This document shows, one piece after another, positions 32,877 to 34,364 of a DNA stretch of 34,364 bases. Source of the DNA: Rhizobium esperanzae (lineage in GTDB: Bacteria; Pseudomonadota; Alphaproteobacteria; Rhizobiales; Rhizobiaceae); contig NZ_MXPU01000037.1 in the NCBI RefSeq assembly GCF_002204185.1, positions 1 to 34,364 on the forward strand. The letters run 5' to 3'. A program made the translations under genes and the position numbers. The first letter of the stretch is position 1; each line of letters opens with the position of its first letter. The notes under the pieces are model-generated. The model saw only the letters and a list, made by a program, of their open reading frames with translations, was not told the DNA's origin and ran no database searches.

Positions 32877-34364
32877 TCAACGCTTGCCGAAGCTGCCGGC
32901 GACCGCGCCGACAAAGTTTTGCAAGGCGTACCCAGTCTCGTTCTCGCTCTTGGTATTCGTCAGTTCTTCTTCCACCGCATGCTGGCATTCCCACGGTGCC
33001 GGCTCCCGCACCTCCATCCAGATCGGATTGTGAATAGCGAGATCGATCTGGCGAACGAGCTCCACCATGCCGTCATAGCCGGCATAGGGCTGGTGGCGTT
33101 CCTGGTTGATATCGAGCCAAGGTGTCTTGGCCTTCAGCGCGATGAATTGCGTGCGCCCGCCAGACAACATGATGTCGGCTTTACCGTCGGCGAGCATGTT
33201 ATAAAGCTCGCGCGGCGCCATCGACTCGAACAGGTGGTTTTCGTCTTTCAGGAGTTGCTTGATACGTTCCTTGTCTTCAGGCGTGGATTTCTTAACCGAG
33301 GTGCCGACGAACTCGATGCCCACCTCCATCAGTGCATGGACAATCGACCAGGACTTCACGCCGCCGGTGTTGAGCAACACGCGCTTGCCTTCAAGCCTTG
33401 GTCGATATGCTGCGAGTTTCATCCAGGCAATCGCCTCCTCCTCCGCGATCAATGCCTCGGTGCGCTCGAGGATTTCGGGATCCGCCCCCTGCATCACGAG
33501 CAGCTTGGCGATCTGCCTGAGTGCTTCAGAGGTGTCGGTAATGCCGTAGAAGGAGCCTTCGAAGAACGGGATATCCCAGAGCTCCTCCATTTTGCGGGCG
33601 AGATTGATGAGTGCTGTCGAGCACACCAACATGGACGCCTTGGCGCGATGCGCAGAAGCAATGTCAAGATATCGAGCGTCTCCTGGAATGCAGGCCCGCA
33701 CTCTGATCCTCAGCCGGTCAAGAAGCGGCTTTACCAGCCAAAACTCGCCGGATAGGTTGAACTCACCAATGATATTGATGTCGTAGGCGGTCACGTCGTT
33801 CGGCTCTACGCTGCCGATCACATGATCGAGCAACGCTTCACCGGCGAGCTTATTGCCAAGGTTCTTGGAGCCGGCAAAGCCCGGTGCGTTGACCGGCACC
33901 ACCGGAAGGCCGAATTTTTCCGCGGCCCGCTTGCAGACCGCCTCGATGTCGTCGCCAATCAATGCTGTCACACAGGTCGAATAGACGAAGACCGCCGGTG
34001 GAGCATAGGCCTCCTTGATCTCTCGGATTGCTTTAAAAAGTTTCCGCTCGCCGTGCCCCATCACGACTTCGGTTTCAGTAAGGTCGGTCGTGAAGCTCGT
34101 GCGCCAGAGCGTTGGACCTGAGGAAGCCGATCCTCGGTTGTCCCAGGAATTGCCCTCACAGCCGAGAGGCCCGTGGATCAGGTGCGCGACGTCAGTGACG
34201 GGCTGCAGCACGATCTTGGCGCCATCGAAAGCGCATCCGCCGGCTGCCGCCCCGGGGATCAGCGGCTTCGAGCAGCCGTTCTTACGCGCCTTGGAATCCT
34301 TGCTGCGGTTCTTCTCGCAGGCAGGCTCGTCGAAGACGTCCTGGACTTTAGCATTGAGCGAGGG
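32877..34364 (-). CDS. nifE: NifE, FeMo-cofactor scaffold alpha subunit (first codons outside the window)
   Basis: The frame is open to the window edge, so 495 codons are present and probably only one or two are missing. An internal ATG-like start at 34211 is not the true start: upstream codons encode the conserved NifE N-terminus SLNAKVQDVFDEPACEKNRS and PGAAAGGCAFDGAKIVLQPV. Cluster-region motifs follow: LIHGPLGCEGNSWDNRGSAS, FVYSTCVTALIGDDIEAVCK and GEFNLSGEFW. NifE and NifN form the tetramer that carries the cofactor precursor. The gene heads a minus-strand run nifE-nifN-nifX-DUF269-213 aa gene-aspartokinase. The promoter lies outside the window, probably upstream of nifHDK. Confidence 0.96.
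   Translation of the reverse strand, partial: PSLNAKVQDVFDEPACEKNRSKDSKARKNGCSKPLIPGAAAGGCAFDGAKIVLQPVTDVAHLIHGPLGCEGNSWDNRGSASSGPTLWRTSFTTDLTETEVVMGHGERKLFKAIREIKEAYAPPAVFVYSTCVTALIGDDIEAVCKRAAEKFGLPVVPVNAPGFAGSKNLGNKLAGEALLDHVIGSVEPNDVTAYDINIIGEFNLSGEFWLVKPLLDRLRIRVRACIPGDARYLDIASAHRAKASMLVCSTALINLARKMEELWDIPFFEGSFYGITDTSEALRQIAKLLVMQGADPEILERTEALIAEEEAIAWMKLAAYRPRLEGKRVLLNTGGVKSWSIVHALMEVGIEFVGTSVKKSTPEDKERIKQLLKDENHLFESMAPRELYNMLADGKADIMLSGGRTQFIALKAKTPWLDINQERHQPYAGYDGMVELVRQIDLAIHNPIWMEVREPAPWECQHAVEEELTNTKSENETGYALQNFVGAVAGSFGKR

Noticed and set aside
1..34364. CRISPR arrays, tRNA or rRNA genes, plasmid replication genes
   Set aside because: No regularly spaced direct repeats, tRNA-like cloverleaf or repABC-like coding sequence was recognised.

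Overview
The window looks like part of a symbiotic plasmid or island of a Rhizobium-type alphaproteobacterium. The evidence is a nitrogenase cofactor-assembly operon (nifE-nifN-nifX and a DUF269 gene), a NifA/sigma-54 type promoter, and a very high density of IS66, IS3, IS481 and IS110 remnants. No replication genes, tRNA, rRNA or CRISPR array were seen.

Layout. 1-228 is the N-terminus of an IS66 TnpA. 889-3445 (minus) is a polar amino-acid type ABC importer (binding protein, ATPase, permease); the permease is frameshifted at a (TG)7 repeat. Divergent from it, 4579-12411 (plus) holds a dimethylglycine/sarcosine dehydrogenase-like flavoprotein, etfB, etfA, purU, folD and an ETF:quinone oxidoreductase. 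Together they form a complete route to oxidise N-methyl groups through tetrahydrofolate to formate, with electrons passing through ETF to quinone. 12522-13820 (minus) is an EctB-like diaminobutyrate (DABA) aminotransferase, followed by IS3 and IS110 debris (14170-15190).

15478-24421 (plus) holds a SET-domain gene, a 49-codon ORF, a short Thr/Glu/Asp-rich ORF, an ATP-grasp ligase and a MATE exporter. This row is split by an IS66 element at 16057-21179 whose flanks carry a near-perfect 8-bp target duplication. That IS66 copy is interrupted by an IS481 element (itself interrupted by a near-intact IS3) and separately by a serine-recombinase cassette. 24471-27206 is a second, decayed IS66 element with a 99-aa accessory gene.

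27769-28140 (minus) is a stand-alone OmpR/PhoB-type winged-helix protein, preceded by a -24/-12 promoter and a TGT-N10-ACA NifA site. 28729-34364 (minus) reads nifE (start cut by the window edge), nifN, nifX, DUF269, an unrecognised 213-aa gene and an aspartokinase, all closely spaced.

The most interesting possibility is a dispersed, IS-disrupted small-molecule system. An aspartokinase at the end of the nif operon could supply aspartyl phosphate, and the aminotransferase could make DABA from aspartate semialdehyde. The ATP-grasp enzyme could couple an amino acid or small peptide, and the MATE protein could export the product. This is inference from gene families and proximity, not a recognised cluster.
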